The translations under genes were made by a program, and so were the position numbers. Source: Chitinophagaceae bacterium (GTDB lineage Bacteria > Bacteroidota > Bacteroidia > Chitinophagales > Chitinophagaceae). From it: 33,365 bases of DNA. The stretch is taken from NCBI GenBank assembly GCA_025455365.1, contig JALOMP010000003.1:1-33365 (forward strand). Direction: 5' to 3'. Shown in pieces: positions 17,491 through 24,988 of this stretch (position 1 is its first letter; the number at the start of each line of letters is the position of its first letter). Under the pieces are notes generated by a model that saw only the letters and a list, made by a program, of their open reading frames with translations, was not told the DNA's origin and ran no database searches.

Positions 17491-18912
17491 ATGAAAATCG
17501 AGCAAATTTATACAGGATGCCTGGCACAGGGCGCTTATTACATTGAATGCAATGGTGAAGCGGCCGTAGTGGATCCGCTGCGCGAAGTATCGCCTTACCT
17601 GGAGAAAGCTAAAAAGGATGGTGCCAGGATCAAGTATGTATTTGAAACCCATTTTCACGCAGATTTTGTGTCCGGTCATCTCGACCTCGCCAAAGCTTCC
17701 GGCGCAACGATCGTGTACGGTCCTACGGCGAAGCCCGCATTCGAAGCACATATCGCGAAAGACGGGGAGGAATTCAAACTGGGCAATATCACGATCCAGG
17801 TAATCCACACACCCGGGCATACCATGGAATCCAGCTGCTTCCTGCTGAAGGACGAAACGGGAAAACCAACAAGCCTGTTCAGTGGGGACACGCTGTTTAT
17901 TGGCGATGTGGGTCGTCCTGATCTCGCGCAAAAAGTCATTGCGGAACTGACGCAGGAAAAACTCGCGGCGCACTTGTTTGAATCCCTTCGCAACAAGATC
18001 ATGCCTTTGGCGGATGATATTATCGTTTACCCCGCCCATGGTGCAGGCAGCGCCTGCGGCAAGAACATGAGCAAGGAAACCACGGATACCCTGGGCAACC
18101 AAAAGAAAACAAATTATGCGCTGAATCCTAACCTCACCAAAGAAGGGTTCATCAAGGAAGTACTTACCGGGTTGGTGGCGCCTCCTGCTTATTTCCCATT
18201 GAACGTGCTCATGAATATCAAGGGATACGACAGCATCGACGAAGTACTGAAGCGCGGACAGCATAAACTGGGACCTGCCGCTTTCGAAGCAGCTGCCAAT
18301 GAAACCGGCGCCCTGGTACTCGATACCCGTACCCCGGAATCTTTCGCCCAGGGATTCGTTCCCAATTCGATCAATATTGGTATCGATGGCAGTTTCGCCC
18401 CCTGGGTAGGAACCCTGATCCCCGATATCAAGCAACAGATACTGCTGGTAACAGAACCGGGCAGGGAAGAAGAAGTGATCACGAGGCTTGCGCGGGTAGG
18501 GTATGATTACTGCATTGGTTACCTGGACGGCGGATTTGAAGCCTGGAAGAAAGCCGGCCTTGAAACGGACAGCATCCGTTCCATCACCGCAGACGAACTC
18601 GCAGACATCAGGGCAAAAAATAAGGACGCCCATATCCTGGACGTTCGCAAGAAAAGCGAATTTGATTCAGAGCATGTGGTTGACGCGGAGAACGCTCCAC
18701 TTGATTTCATCAATGATGCCCTTGCCCGGATCAACAGGAAGGAAACCTACTACGTGCATTGTGCCGGCGGCTACCGGTCCATGATTTTTGTATCCACCCT
18801 GCGTGCCCGCGGATTTGATAACCTGGTGGATGTGAAAGGTGGATTCAAGGCCATCAAGGAAACCGGAAAATTCAAGATCACAGATTATGTGTGCCCCAGC
18901 ACCATGCTTTGA
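17491..18912 (+). CDS. Persulfide dioxygenase-rhodanese fusion, CstB-like
   Basis: Oxidises a thiol persulfide to sulfite and can transfer sulfur to make thiosulfate. The 473-residue cytoplasmic protein starts at the ATG at 17491 (MKIEQIYTGCLAQGAYY). Residues 1-235 are an ETHE1-type metallo-beta-lactamase domain with THFHADFVSGH (His54, His56), His110 and Asp133 for the mononuclear iron. Residues about 250-355 are a rhodanese fold whose active-site Cys is missing (LLVTEPGREEE). Residues about 370-460 form a second, active rhodanese with VHCAGGYRS (Cys424). Dioxygenase, pseudo-rhodanese, rhodanese is the order in Staphylococcus CstB. It follows the Crp gene and is followed by a terminator. Confidence 0.93.
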   Translation: MKIEQIYTGCLAQGAYYIECNGEAAVVDPLREVSPYLEKAKKDGARIKYVFETHFHADFVSGHLDLAKASGATIVYGPTAKPAFEAHIAKDGEEFKLGNITIQVIHTPGHTMESSCFLLKDETGKPTSLFSGDTLFIGDVGRPDLAQKVIAELTQEKLAAHLFESLRNKIMPLADDIIVYPAHGAGSACGKNMSKETTDTLGNQKKTNYALNPNLTKEGFIKEVLTGLVAPPAYFPLNVLMNIKGYDSIDEVLKRGQHKLGPAAFEAAANETGALVLDTRTPESFAQGFVPNSINIGIDGSFAPWVGTLIPDIKQQILLVTEPGREEEVITRLARVGYDYCIGYLDGGFEAWKKAGLETDSIRSITADELADIRAKNKDAHILDVRKKSEFDSEHVVDAENAPLDFINDALARINRKETYYVHCAGGYRSMIFVSTLRARGFDNLVDVKGGFKAIKETGKFKITDYVCPSTML

Positions 18913-18991
18913 TCTGCAAGAAAGGTCATACGACAGCAAAAGATAGTGGACATTGAACGTTCACATTCAGGTTCTTTAGTGTTTGAGTAAC

Positions 18992-19024
18992 GGGGGGATG
19001 TTTCTACTCCCCCCTTGATTTTTT
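18992..19024 (+). terminator. Rho-independent terminator after the cstB-like gene
   Basis: A 7-bp stem (GGGGGGA / TCCCCCC) with a 9-base loop is followed by a T-rich tract. It lies 79 bases past the stop and only about 20 bases before the peroxiredoxin start, so it could also act as an attenuator of the downstream genes. Confidence 0.8.
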
Positions 19025-19043
19025 AACAACCTTAATAAATTAT

Positions 19044-19697
19044 ATGGAAACCATTACACTTCATTCCATGCCGCGCATCGGCGACATGGCACCCGATTTC
19101 AAAGCGGTCACCACACAGGGCCCCCTGCAATTTTCGGACTTTAACAAAGGCCACTGGGTCGTTTTCTTTTCACACCCGGCCGACTTTACACCGGTCTGCA
19201 CCACCGAGATGAGTGGTTTCGCACTTGAACAGGAATCATTCTTTGAAAAGCGAAACACCAAACTGCTCGGGCTCAGCATTGACAGCATCCACTCCCATAT
19301 TGCCTGGGTGGACAACGTGAAGAAGAACACGGGAATCTATTTCAAGTTTCCCATCATCGCTGATCTCGATATGTCCGTATCGAAGCTTTACGGCATGCTC
19401 CAACCCGGTGAAAGTGAAACAGCCGCCGTGCGCGCGGTATTCTTCATCGACCCAACCGGAAAGATCCGGCTTATCATGTACTATCCACTCAGCGTGGGCC
19501 GGAATATGCACGAAATCAAGCGGGCACTAATCGCCCTGCAGACCAATGACGAACATAAAGTAGCCCTGCCCCTGAATTGGGAACCGGGCGATAAGGTCAT
19601 CGTTCCGCCGCCGAAAACCCTGAAGGAATATGAGGACCGGGTGAACAGCGGACTCGAAATGGTAGACTTCTACCTGGCAAAAAAAGAACTTACATAA
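19044..19697 (+). CDS. 1-Cys peroxiredoxin, Prx6 family
   Basis: Reduces hydrogen peroxide and organic peroxides. The 217-residue protein has the peroxidatic motif HPADFTPVCTTE with Cys52, and the long C-terminal domain (LPLNWEPGDKVIVPP through the end) typical of the Prx6 group. No second resolving Cys is placed as in 2-Cys enzymes. Its position between persulfide dioxygenase and rhodanese genes suggests it limits peroxide, or reacts with hydropersulfides, during sulfide oxidation; that role is inference. Confidence 0.93.
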   Translation: METITLHSMPRIGDMAPDFKAVTTQGPLQFSDFNKGHWVVFFSHPADFTPVCTTEMSGFALEQESFFEKRNTKLLGLSIDSIHSHIAWVDNVKKNTGIYFKFPIIADLDMSVSKLYGMLQPGESETAAVRAVFFIDPTGKIRLIMYYPLSVGRNMHEIKRALIALQTNDEHKVALPLNWEPGDKVIVPPPKTLKEYEDRVNSGLEMVDFYLAKKELT

Positions 19698-19712
19698 TTA
19701 AATAAAACCAAT

Positions 19713-19729
19713 CGCCCGTACACCGGGCG
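19713..19729 (+). other. Small hairpin between peroxiredoxin and rhodanese genes
   Basis: CGCCCG and CGGGCG form a 6-bp stem around a TACAC loop. No T-run follows it, so it is more likely an mRNA stability or processing element than a terminator. Confidence 0.4.
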
Positions 19730-19745
19730 CCAAAAAATAATACCC

Positions 19746-20027
19746 ATGCAGTCATTAAAGGAAATCATCAAGGAAAAGAATGTTGTTTTTGTAGATGTCA
19801 GAACCCCGCAGGAATTTAACGAAGGTCATATCCCGTCTGCCCTGAACATACCCCTGGACCAGATCATGGGGCGGATGGAAGAACTGGAAGGCGCGGAAGG
19901 CCCTATCGTTCTTTATTGCCGCAGCGGCAACCGCAGCGGCATGGCCCTTCATATCCTGCAGTCAGAGGGGTTCAAAAACCTCTATAACGGAGGGGGCATT
20001 GATGACCTGCGTTACCTGCTGAACTGA
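19746..20027 (+). CDS. Single-domain rhodanese (cytoplasmic)
   Basis: A 93-residue sulfurtransferase without a signal peptide. It has FVDVRTPQEFNEGHIPSALNIP and the active loop YCRSGNRSG with Cys58, so it should carry a persulfide. Lengths near 100 residues are typical of GlpE/PspE-type rhodaneses. It sits 48 bases after the peroxiredoxin gene and 26 before the exported rhodanese. It likely moves sulfane sulfur between SQR products, glutathione-like thiols or the dioxygenase. Confidence 0.93.
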   Translation: MQSLKEIIKEKNVVFVDVRTPQEFNEGHIPSALNIPLDQIMGRMEELEGAEGPIVLYCRSGNRSGMALHILQSEGFKNLYNGGGIDDLRYLLN

Positions 20028-20053
20028 AACATGCCAATCATCAAAAACGAGTT

Positions 20054-20455
20054 ATGAAAACCACTATTCGCAGAGCCTTTTTGGCGTTTGCCGGCTTATT
20101 ATTTGCGGCGAACATATACGCGCAGGACACCAGCGGCAAAGCCATTTCACCGGAGCAATTTGAAAAACGAATGCACAAACGGAAGGTCACGGTACTGGAT
20201 GTGCGAACGCCCGAAGAATATGCGGAAGGCCATTTGCATCATGCCGTGCACATCAACGTGCTGGACAGTGCAGCCTTTGTGTCAAAAGTGCAATCGCTGA
20301 AAAAAAACAGGACCTACCTGCTTTACTGCAAGAGCGGACGGCGTTCCGGAAAAGCGTTGGTGATGATGCAGCAACAGGGATTCCGCAAGCTGTACCATAT
20401 GGACGGCGGGATCACCGCGTGGAAGGGAGCTGTTGAAAAAACGGAGGAGCCTTGA
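20054..20455 (+). CDS. Exported rhodanese
   Basis: A 133-residue rhodanese with a Sec signal peptide (about residues 1-24, ending IYAQD), so it acts in the periplasm. Active-site loop YCKSGRRSG contains Cys92, and VLDVRTPEEYAEGHLHHAVHIN is the usual first half. It is paired with a cytoplasmic rhodanese just upstream. Its stop codon overlaps the start codon of the porin gene (TGATG), so the two are translationally coupled. It may handle periplasmic sulfane sulfur such as thiosulfate. Confidence 0.93.
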   Translation: MKTTIRRAFLAFAGLLFAANIYAQDTSGKAISPEQFEKRMHKRKVTVLDVRTPEEYAEGHLHHAVHINVLDSAAFVSKVQSLKKNRTYLLYCKSGRRSGKALVMMQQQGFRKLYHMDGGITAWKGAVEKTEEP

Positions 20456-21876
20456 TGGAGCGGATAAAACAGATGGGACTGGCCACCCTGTTGATCCTGG
20501 TGATACTCCCGCTTTCGTCCGCCCTGGCCCAGCATGGGGAGGATCTGCCATCCAATGCAAGGGCAACGCCGGATACCAATACCCTGCGTCATGCGCTGCG
20601 GAAAGGAAAGTTTGATGCGCATTTCCGGTTGTATTACATGGCTACCCAGAATGAGCAGGAGTTGAGCGACTATTATGCGCTGGCTTTTGGGGGTGGTGTA
20701 AAATACGAGACAGGCGCCTACAAGGGTTTTCGCCTGGGGGTGGGAGGATTTTTTACCTGGAATCTTGCCTCTTCGGACCTGGCTGCGCTGGATCCGGTAA
20801 CGGGCGCCAAGAACCGGTACGAGATCGGGCAGTTTGACGTGGAGGACCCGGAGAATAAAAATGACCTGGATCGGCTGGAGGATTTTTACATTTCCTACGC
20901 ACATAAAAACTGGAAGCTCACTTTTGGTAAGCAAGTGATGCAATCGCCCTTCGTGAACCCGCAGGACGGACGCATGCGCCCAACAGGGGAACAGGGATTA
21001 TGGGGCTACTGGCAGCCTTCCCGCAAATGGAAGATGGAAGGTGGTTGGCTGACCAAGATTTCTCCCCGGGGAACCGTACGCTGGTTTGATATCGAAGAAT
21101 CCATCGGGGTTTACCCGGTTGGGTTGAATATATATGGTGAAAAAAGCCAGTATAAGGGGAACCTGGAATCCGCCGGCATCGGGATTTTAGGATTGCACTA
21201 TCAGGTAACGGATCATATCAGGCTGCAGGGCTGGGATCATTTCGTGGAAGGGATATTCAATACCGCCTTCATGCAAGCTGATGCGGAATGGCCCGCAGGC
21301 CGGAACTTCAGCTGGCTTGGAGGGTTTCAATATACTTATCAGCATGCCGTGGGCGATGGCGGCAACTCGGATCCCCACAAAGCCTATTACCATCCCGATG
21401 AGCAATCGCAGGTATTCAGCGCGCGGGCCGGTGTCCGGAACAAGCATACGCAGATCCTCCTGAACGCCACCCGGATTACCGCAGACGGCCGTTTTCTCAT
21501 GCCAAGGGAATGGGGCCGGGAACCCTTTTATACATTCCTGCCCAGGGAACGCAGCGAGGGCAATGGCGATGTGAAGGCCATTTCCATGAATTTCATCCGG
21601 CAGTTTCCACAACAGCGAATCCGGGCTGAACTTGGCTATGGCTATTACGACCTTGCCGATATCCGGAATGTCCGGCTGAACAAATATCAATTCCCTTCCT
21701 ATCACCAGTTCCTGGCGGATGTCCGCTACCGGTTCGGAGGTTTCCTGGAAGGTATGAATGTACAGGCATTGTATACCTTTAAACGTAACGCCGGGGAAAC
21801 CTACGAGGATCCCCGGTACGTGATCAACAAGGTAAACATGCACCATTTCAACCTGGTTGTCAATTACCTGTTTTGA
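20455..21876 (+). CDS. OprD-like outer-membrane porin
   Basis: A 473-residue outer-membrane beta-barrel. A signal peptide spans about residues 1-25 (LILVILPLSSALAQ). The mature part is a run of alternating strands with the outer-membrane terminal pattern FNLVVNYLF, ending in the required aromatic residue. Early motifs such as FRLYYMATQNEQELSDYYALAFGGG, DRLEDFYISYAHKNWKLTFGKQVM and NPQDGRMRPT fit the OprD/OprD-like family of substrate-selective porins. The start ATG is chosen over the adjacent TTG because it overlaps the preceding stop codon. Its place between rhodanese and sulfur-transporter genes suggests it passes a sulfur oxyanion such as thiosulfate or tetrathionate; that is inference. 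Confidence 0.8.
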   Translation: MERIKQMGLATLLILVILPLSSALAQHGEDLPSNARATPDTNTLRHALRKGKFDAHFRLYYMATQNEQELSDYYALAFGGGVKYETGAYKGFRLGVGGFFTWNLASSDLAALDPVTGAKNRYEIGQFDVEDPENKNDLDRLEDFYISYAHKNWKLTFGKQVMQSPFVNPQDGRMRPTGEQGLWGYWQPSRKWKMEGGWLTKISPRGTVRWFDIEESIGVYPVGLNIYGEKSQYKGNLESAGIGILGLHYQVTDHIRLQGWDHFVEGIFNTAFMQADAEWPAGRNFSWLGGFQYTYQHAVGDGGNSDPHKAYYHPDEQSQVFSARAGVRNKHTQILLNATRITADGRFLMPREWGREPFYTFLPRERSEGNGDVKAISMNFIRQFPQQRIRAELGYGYYDLADIRNVRLNKYQFPSYHQFLADVRYRFGGFLEGMNVQALYTFKRNAGETYEDPRYVINKVNMHHFNLVVNYLF

Positions 21877-21914
21877 TCCTGCAGGGATATTTAACACGAT
21901 AAACAGGAAGACTA

Positions 21915-21930
21915 TGTGATATAAATCACG
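21915..21930 (+). promoter_or_regulatory. Crp/Fnr-type operator upstream of the YeeE/YedE pair
   Basis: TGTGAT-ATAA-ATCACG is a palindrome of the TGTGA-N6-TCAC type. A poor -7-like box, CAAATTTT, begins 36 bases downstream at 21951. It is 54 bases from the ATG of the first transporter gene. Confidence 0.65.
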
Positions 21931-21983
21931 TTCTGCCTGACTTTTTTCCGCAAATTTTACATAAACATAAATTTTCAGCGCTT

Positions 21984-22553
21984 ATGTCATTTATTGAATG
22001 GATTAAACAACCGTGGCCATGGTATGTGGCTGGCCCACTCATCGGGCTGATGGTTCCCACCCTCCTGATACTGGGGAACCGGACTTTTGGCATCTCTTCT
22101 TCCTTGCGCCACGCTTGTGCGGCCTGTGCCCCGGGTGATATCGCCTTTTTCCAGTACGACTGGAAGAAGGAAACCTGGAATTTGCTTTTCGTGGCAGGGA
22201 TCGTCGTGGGCGGTTTCCTGGCGGCATCCTTCCTGAGCAATGGCTTGCCGGTTAACGTCAATCCAAAGCTGGTGGAGGAAATGAGCGGGTATGGGATTAC
22301 CAATTACACCGGGACGGTGCCCACTGACATTTTCAACTGGCCGGCCCTGTTGACGGCGCGGGGATTGATCATGATGGTCCTGGGTGGATTCCTGGTAGGT
22401 TTTGGAACCCGGTATGCGGGTGGCTGTACATCGGGTCACGCGATTATGGGATTATCCAACCTGCAATGGCCATCGCTGGTTGCCACCGTTTCATTCATGG
22501 CCGGAGGGTTCATCATGGCCAATCTCGTGCTTCCCTTCATTCTTAAACTCTGA
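21984..22553 (+). CDS. YeeE/YedE sulfur transporter, first part
   Basis: A 189-residue inner-membrane protein with about four to five hydrophobic segments. It carries the YeeE/YedE signature GTRYAGGCTSGHAIMGLSNL near the C-terminus and a second Cys-containing stretch, RHACAACAPGDI. The best-studied relative (TsuA) takes up thiosulfate through a chain of cysteines. Here the family is split between two adjacent genes: this one and the next, each holding about half. It is the first gene after the Crp-type operator and leads the transporter-TsdA operon. Confidence 0.88.
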   Translation: MSFIEWIKQPWPWYVAGPLIGLMVPTLLILGNRTFGISSSLRHACAACAPGDIAFFQYDWKKETWNLLFVAGIVVGGFLAASFLSNGLPVNVNPKLVEEMSGYGITNYTGTVPTDIFNWPALLTARGLIMMVLGGFLVGFGTRYAGGCTSGHAIMGLSNLQWPSLVATVSFMAGGFIMANLVLPFILKL

Positions 22554-22564
22554 CAAAAATCATT

Positions 22565-23092
22565 ATGGAAAAAGTTGCAGATATCAAGGACCCTGTGCTG
22601 GTCGAAGAAAAAAACACGGATTTTGAAGTAAGGTCGCTCGATGCGGTTTGCATTAACCAGGAAGAAGTGCAGGTTCCCAAATGGCACCTGATCAAGTATA
22701 TGCTGCTGGGGGTTTTGTTCGGGATCATCCTGGTGAAATCCGAAGTGATTTCATGGTTCCGCATACAGGAAATGTTCCGCCTGCAGAGTATTCATATGTT
22801 CGGCGTCATCGGCTCGGCCGTTGTGGTGGGGATGATCTCCGTGTTCCTGATCAAGAAGTTCAAAGTGAAAACGATATACGGGGAGAAAATCGTGCTGAGC
22901 GACAAGAAATTCAACAAAGGACAGATTTATGGTGGCCTGACTTTTGGGTTTGGATGGGCCCTCACGGGTGCCTGTCCCGGTCCGCTTTTCGCACAAATTG
23001 GCTCGGGAGCGACGGTCATTATCGTCACTCTGCTGAGTGCGATTGCAGGCACGTGGATATACGGACGATTCAGGGAAAAGTTGCCGCATTGA
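22565..23092 (+). CDS. YeeE/YedE sulfur transporter, second part
   Basis: A 175-residue membrane protein with about four hydrophobic segments after a 40-residue cytoplasmic N-terminus. It has the half-signature FGFGWALTGACPGPLFAQIGSG, a Cys-containing mate of the motif in the preceding gene. The two genes are 11 bases apart and should form one pore together. Split YeeE/YedE pairs are common and often lie near sulfide-oxidation or rhodanese genes. Directly followed, after two bases, by the diheme cytochrome gene. Confidence 0.88.
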   Translation: MEKVADIKDPVLVEEKNTDFEVRSLDAVCINQEEVQVPKWHLIKYMLLGVLFGIILVKSEVISWFRIQEMFRLQSIHMFGVIGSAVVVGMISVFLIKKFKVKTIYGEKIVLSDKKFNKGQIYGGLTFGFGWALTGACPGPLFAQIGSGATVIIVTLLSAIAGTWIYGRFREKLPH

Positions 23093-23094
23093 TC

Positions 23095-24138
23095 ATGACA
23101 ACGCTTGCCTTCATGAAAAACAGCCTTGGTTTTCTACACCGGGTTTTCCGCCAGGGGCGATCGCAATGGTCGCTGGCCCTCGTCGGCTTCGTCCTTGCGG
23201 CAGCTTCCTGCGGAGGCGGGGAAGGTGGCGACGGGGGTGCTAAAACTGCGGCCGTGAGCGATTCCATATATGTTGAAGAATCGCCTTGGCGTGGCTGGAA
23301 CAAGTACCAGATCAAACTGGAGGATACACTCGCCCGGTACGGACGGGAACTTATTGAACATACGTCCCGGTACCTGGGTCCCAAAGGAACCGTAGCAGCC
23401 ATTTCCAATGGAATGAACTGCCAGAATTGTCACCTGGACGGTGGTACCATTCCCTGGGGAAATAATTACAGCGCCGTGGTATCCACCTATCCGAAATTCC
23501 GTGATCGCAGCGGTTCGGTGGAAACCATTCCCAAAAGGGTGAACGACTGTTTTGAACGAAGCCTGAATGGAAAAGCGCTGGATACTGCCAGCCGGGAAAT
23601 GAAAGCCATACTCGCCTATATGCACTGGCTAGGCGATGATATACCGAAGGGTAAGAAACCCAAAGGTTCAGGCATCATGGAACTTCCTTTTATGGATCGA
23701 GCGGCAGACCCGGCGGCCGGCAAAGCGGTCTACATGGCCAAATGCCAGGTTTGCCATGGGCCGGACGGCCAGGGTCAGAAATCGGCCGATGGTTATGAAT
23801 ATACCTATCCTCCCCTGTGGGGTGAGCACAGTTATAATAGCGGGGCAGGACTGTTTCGGATTACAAGGTTTGCGGGCTATGTAAAGGCATCGATGCCCTT
23901 CGGGCTGGCCGATCATAAAAATCCGCAGCTGAGCGATGCAGAAGCCTGGGATGTGGCTGCTTTTGTGAATTCACAACCCCGGCCTAAGAAAGACCTCAGT
24001 GGCGACTGGCCGGACATTTCCAAGAAACCCCTGGATCATCCTTTTGGTCCGTACGCGGATGGATTTACGGAAAATCAGCATAAATACGGGCCTTTTGGAC
24101 CGATAGAAAAAGCGAGAAAAGAAAAAAGCAGGAAATGA
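23095..24138 (+). CDS. TsdA-like diheme cytochrome c (thiosulfate dehydrogenase)
   Basis: Probably oxidises thiosulfate to tetrathionate, or the reverse, in the periplasm. It has 347 residues from the ATG at 23095 (23113 is an alternative). A lipobox, AAASC (Cys39), anchors it. Two heme sites are present: CQNCH (109-113) in GMNCQNCHLDGGTIPWGNNY, and CQVCH (217-221). The stretch KRVNDCFERSLNGK keeps a Cys (Cys152) where TsdA uses a Cys as the unusual axial ligand of its active heme, which supports TsdA over a generic cytochrome. SoxA, which also has such a Cys, is the main alternative. Operon with the transporter pair, two-base spacing. Confidence 0.82.
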   Translation: MTTLAFMKNSLGFLHRVFRQGRSQWSLALVGFVLAAASCGGGEGGDGGAKTAAVSDSIYVEESPWRGWNKYQIKLEDTLARYGRELIEHTSRYLGPKGTVAAISNGMNCQNCHLDGGTIPWGNNYSAVVSTYPKFRDRSGSVETIPKRVNDCFERSLNGKALDTASREMKAILAYMHWLGDDIPKGKKPKGSGIMELPFMDRAADPAAGKAVYMAKCQVCHGPDGQGQKSADGYEYTYPPLWGEHSYNSGAGLFRITRFAGYVKASMPFGLADHKNPQLSDAEAWDVAAFVNSQPRPKKDLSGDWPDISKKPLDHPFGPYADGFTENQHKYGPFGPIEKARKEKSRK

Positions 24139-24181
24139 CACCCTCTTCATTCGAGGGCATCATTTCCAGGTTCTTTGAATA

Positions 24182-24880
24182 TTAGCCAGCGAAAACATAG
24201 CCGCAGCCTTTTTCCTGTGCCCGACCCAGTGCCCAGACGCCGGAAGGTACCGGCTGTATACCGGGAATAAGGTTATTTGTCCAGTCGCTGATCACGTCGT
24301 TGGCCTTGAGTTGCATGGAGCCGGCAACCACATTGCCATACACGGTCATCGCGGCCTGGCAGACGCAGAAAAGGACACCGCTTTTCATGAGCTGGTTGAT
24401 ACCGATTTCAACTTCGCCGATACCAGGGACCATAAACGCGCCCGGTGGCGGGTTCCAGAATGGATTGCGGGTGGCTGGTTTGCTGGTGGCAGGGTCCATG
24501 GCCTTAAAGACCTCGCCAAACTTGTATTTTTCCCACATTCCCTGGGTCATCGCGTAGGGGATGGCTGCATGCCGCAATACAACAACGGCGCAGCAATCCT
24601 GCTCGAGGGCCCCGGTAGCCTTGTTTGTCATGAGGAAAACCCTTGGCCAGGCAAAGGGATAGATTTCATGCGGTTGGGTAACGTCGAAGACCATTTTGTG
24701 TTTCCCTTTGATGCGGTCGACCCAGGCTCCCGGGTCTTCGGCGAAATGAGTGGGTGTATTTGATTCAAGGGGTGAGGAAATTTCATCGAAGGATGAAAGC
24801 CCGATTGTAGCGGCACCGGCTGCAATGGATTGGATGAATTTACGGCGATTAGAGTGGTGCGCCGTTGCATGCGGGTCCAT
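24182..24880 (-). CDS. Tat-exported DsrE-like protein
   Basis: A 232-residue protein with a Tat signal, NRRKFIQSIAAGAATIGLSS (residues 11-30). The mature part looks like a DsrE/DsrF-type fold: HKMVFDVTQPHE as first strand, CCAVVVLRHAAIPYAM, and LMKSGVLFCVCQAAMTVYG with a CVC pair (Cys172, Cys174) where DsrE-family proteins keep their sulfur-binding Cys. Such proteins carry sulfur in oxidation pathways. It is on the opposite strand, convergent with TsdA and divergent from the SoxB-like gene. No homologue is recognised with certainty, so this is a family-level call. Confidence 0.55.
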   Translation of the reverse strand: MDPHATAHHSNRRKFIQSIAAGAATIGLSSFDEISSPLESNTPTHFAEDPGAWVDRIKGKHKMVFDVTQPHEIYPFAWPRVFLMTNKATGALEQDCCAVVVLRHAAIPYAMTQGMWEKYKFGEVFKAMDPATSKPATRNPFWNPPPGAFMVPGIGEVEIGINQLMKSGVLFCVCQAAMTVYGNVVAGSMQLKANDVISDWTNNLIPGIQPVPSGVWALGRAQEKGCGYVFAG

Positions 24881-24988
24881 GTGTAATGGTTTTAAGCGTT
24901 AAGAAAAGATCTAAAGCGACTATTAAGTTACATTATAAAAAGACCCATAACCAAATTTATTACGGTTAAAGATCAACCTGCAAGCCAT

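Noticed and set aside
17314-18633. Long 439-codon open frame antisense to the cstB-like gene
   Set aside because: It mirrors a strongly conserved protein and has no recognisable family motif, so it is a shadow frame.
18954-18963. TGAACGTTCA palindrome between the cstB-like and peroxiredoxin genes
   Set aside because: The spacing does not fit the TGTGA-N6-TCAC or Fnr pattern, and ten-base palindromes are expected by chance.
23050-23055. CACGTG core in the second YeeE/YedE gene (another at 27444-27449 in sqr)
   Set aside because: The flanks do not fit TGTTYCACGTGRAACA.
24141-24157. CCCTC / GAGGG hairpin between TsdA-like and DsrE-like genes as a terminator
   Set aside because: The stem is only five base pairs and no T-run follows on either strand.
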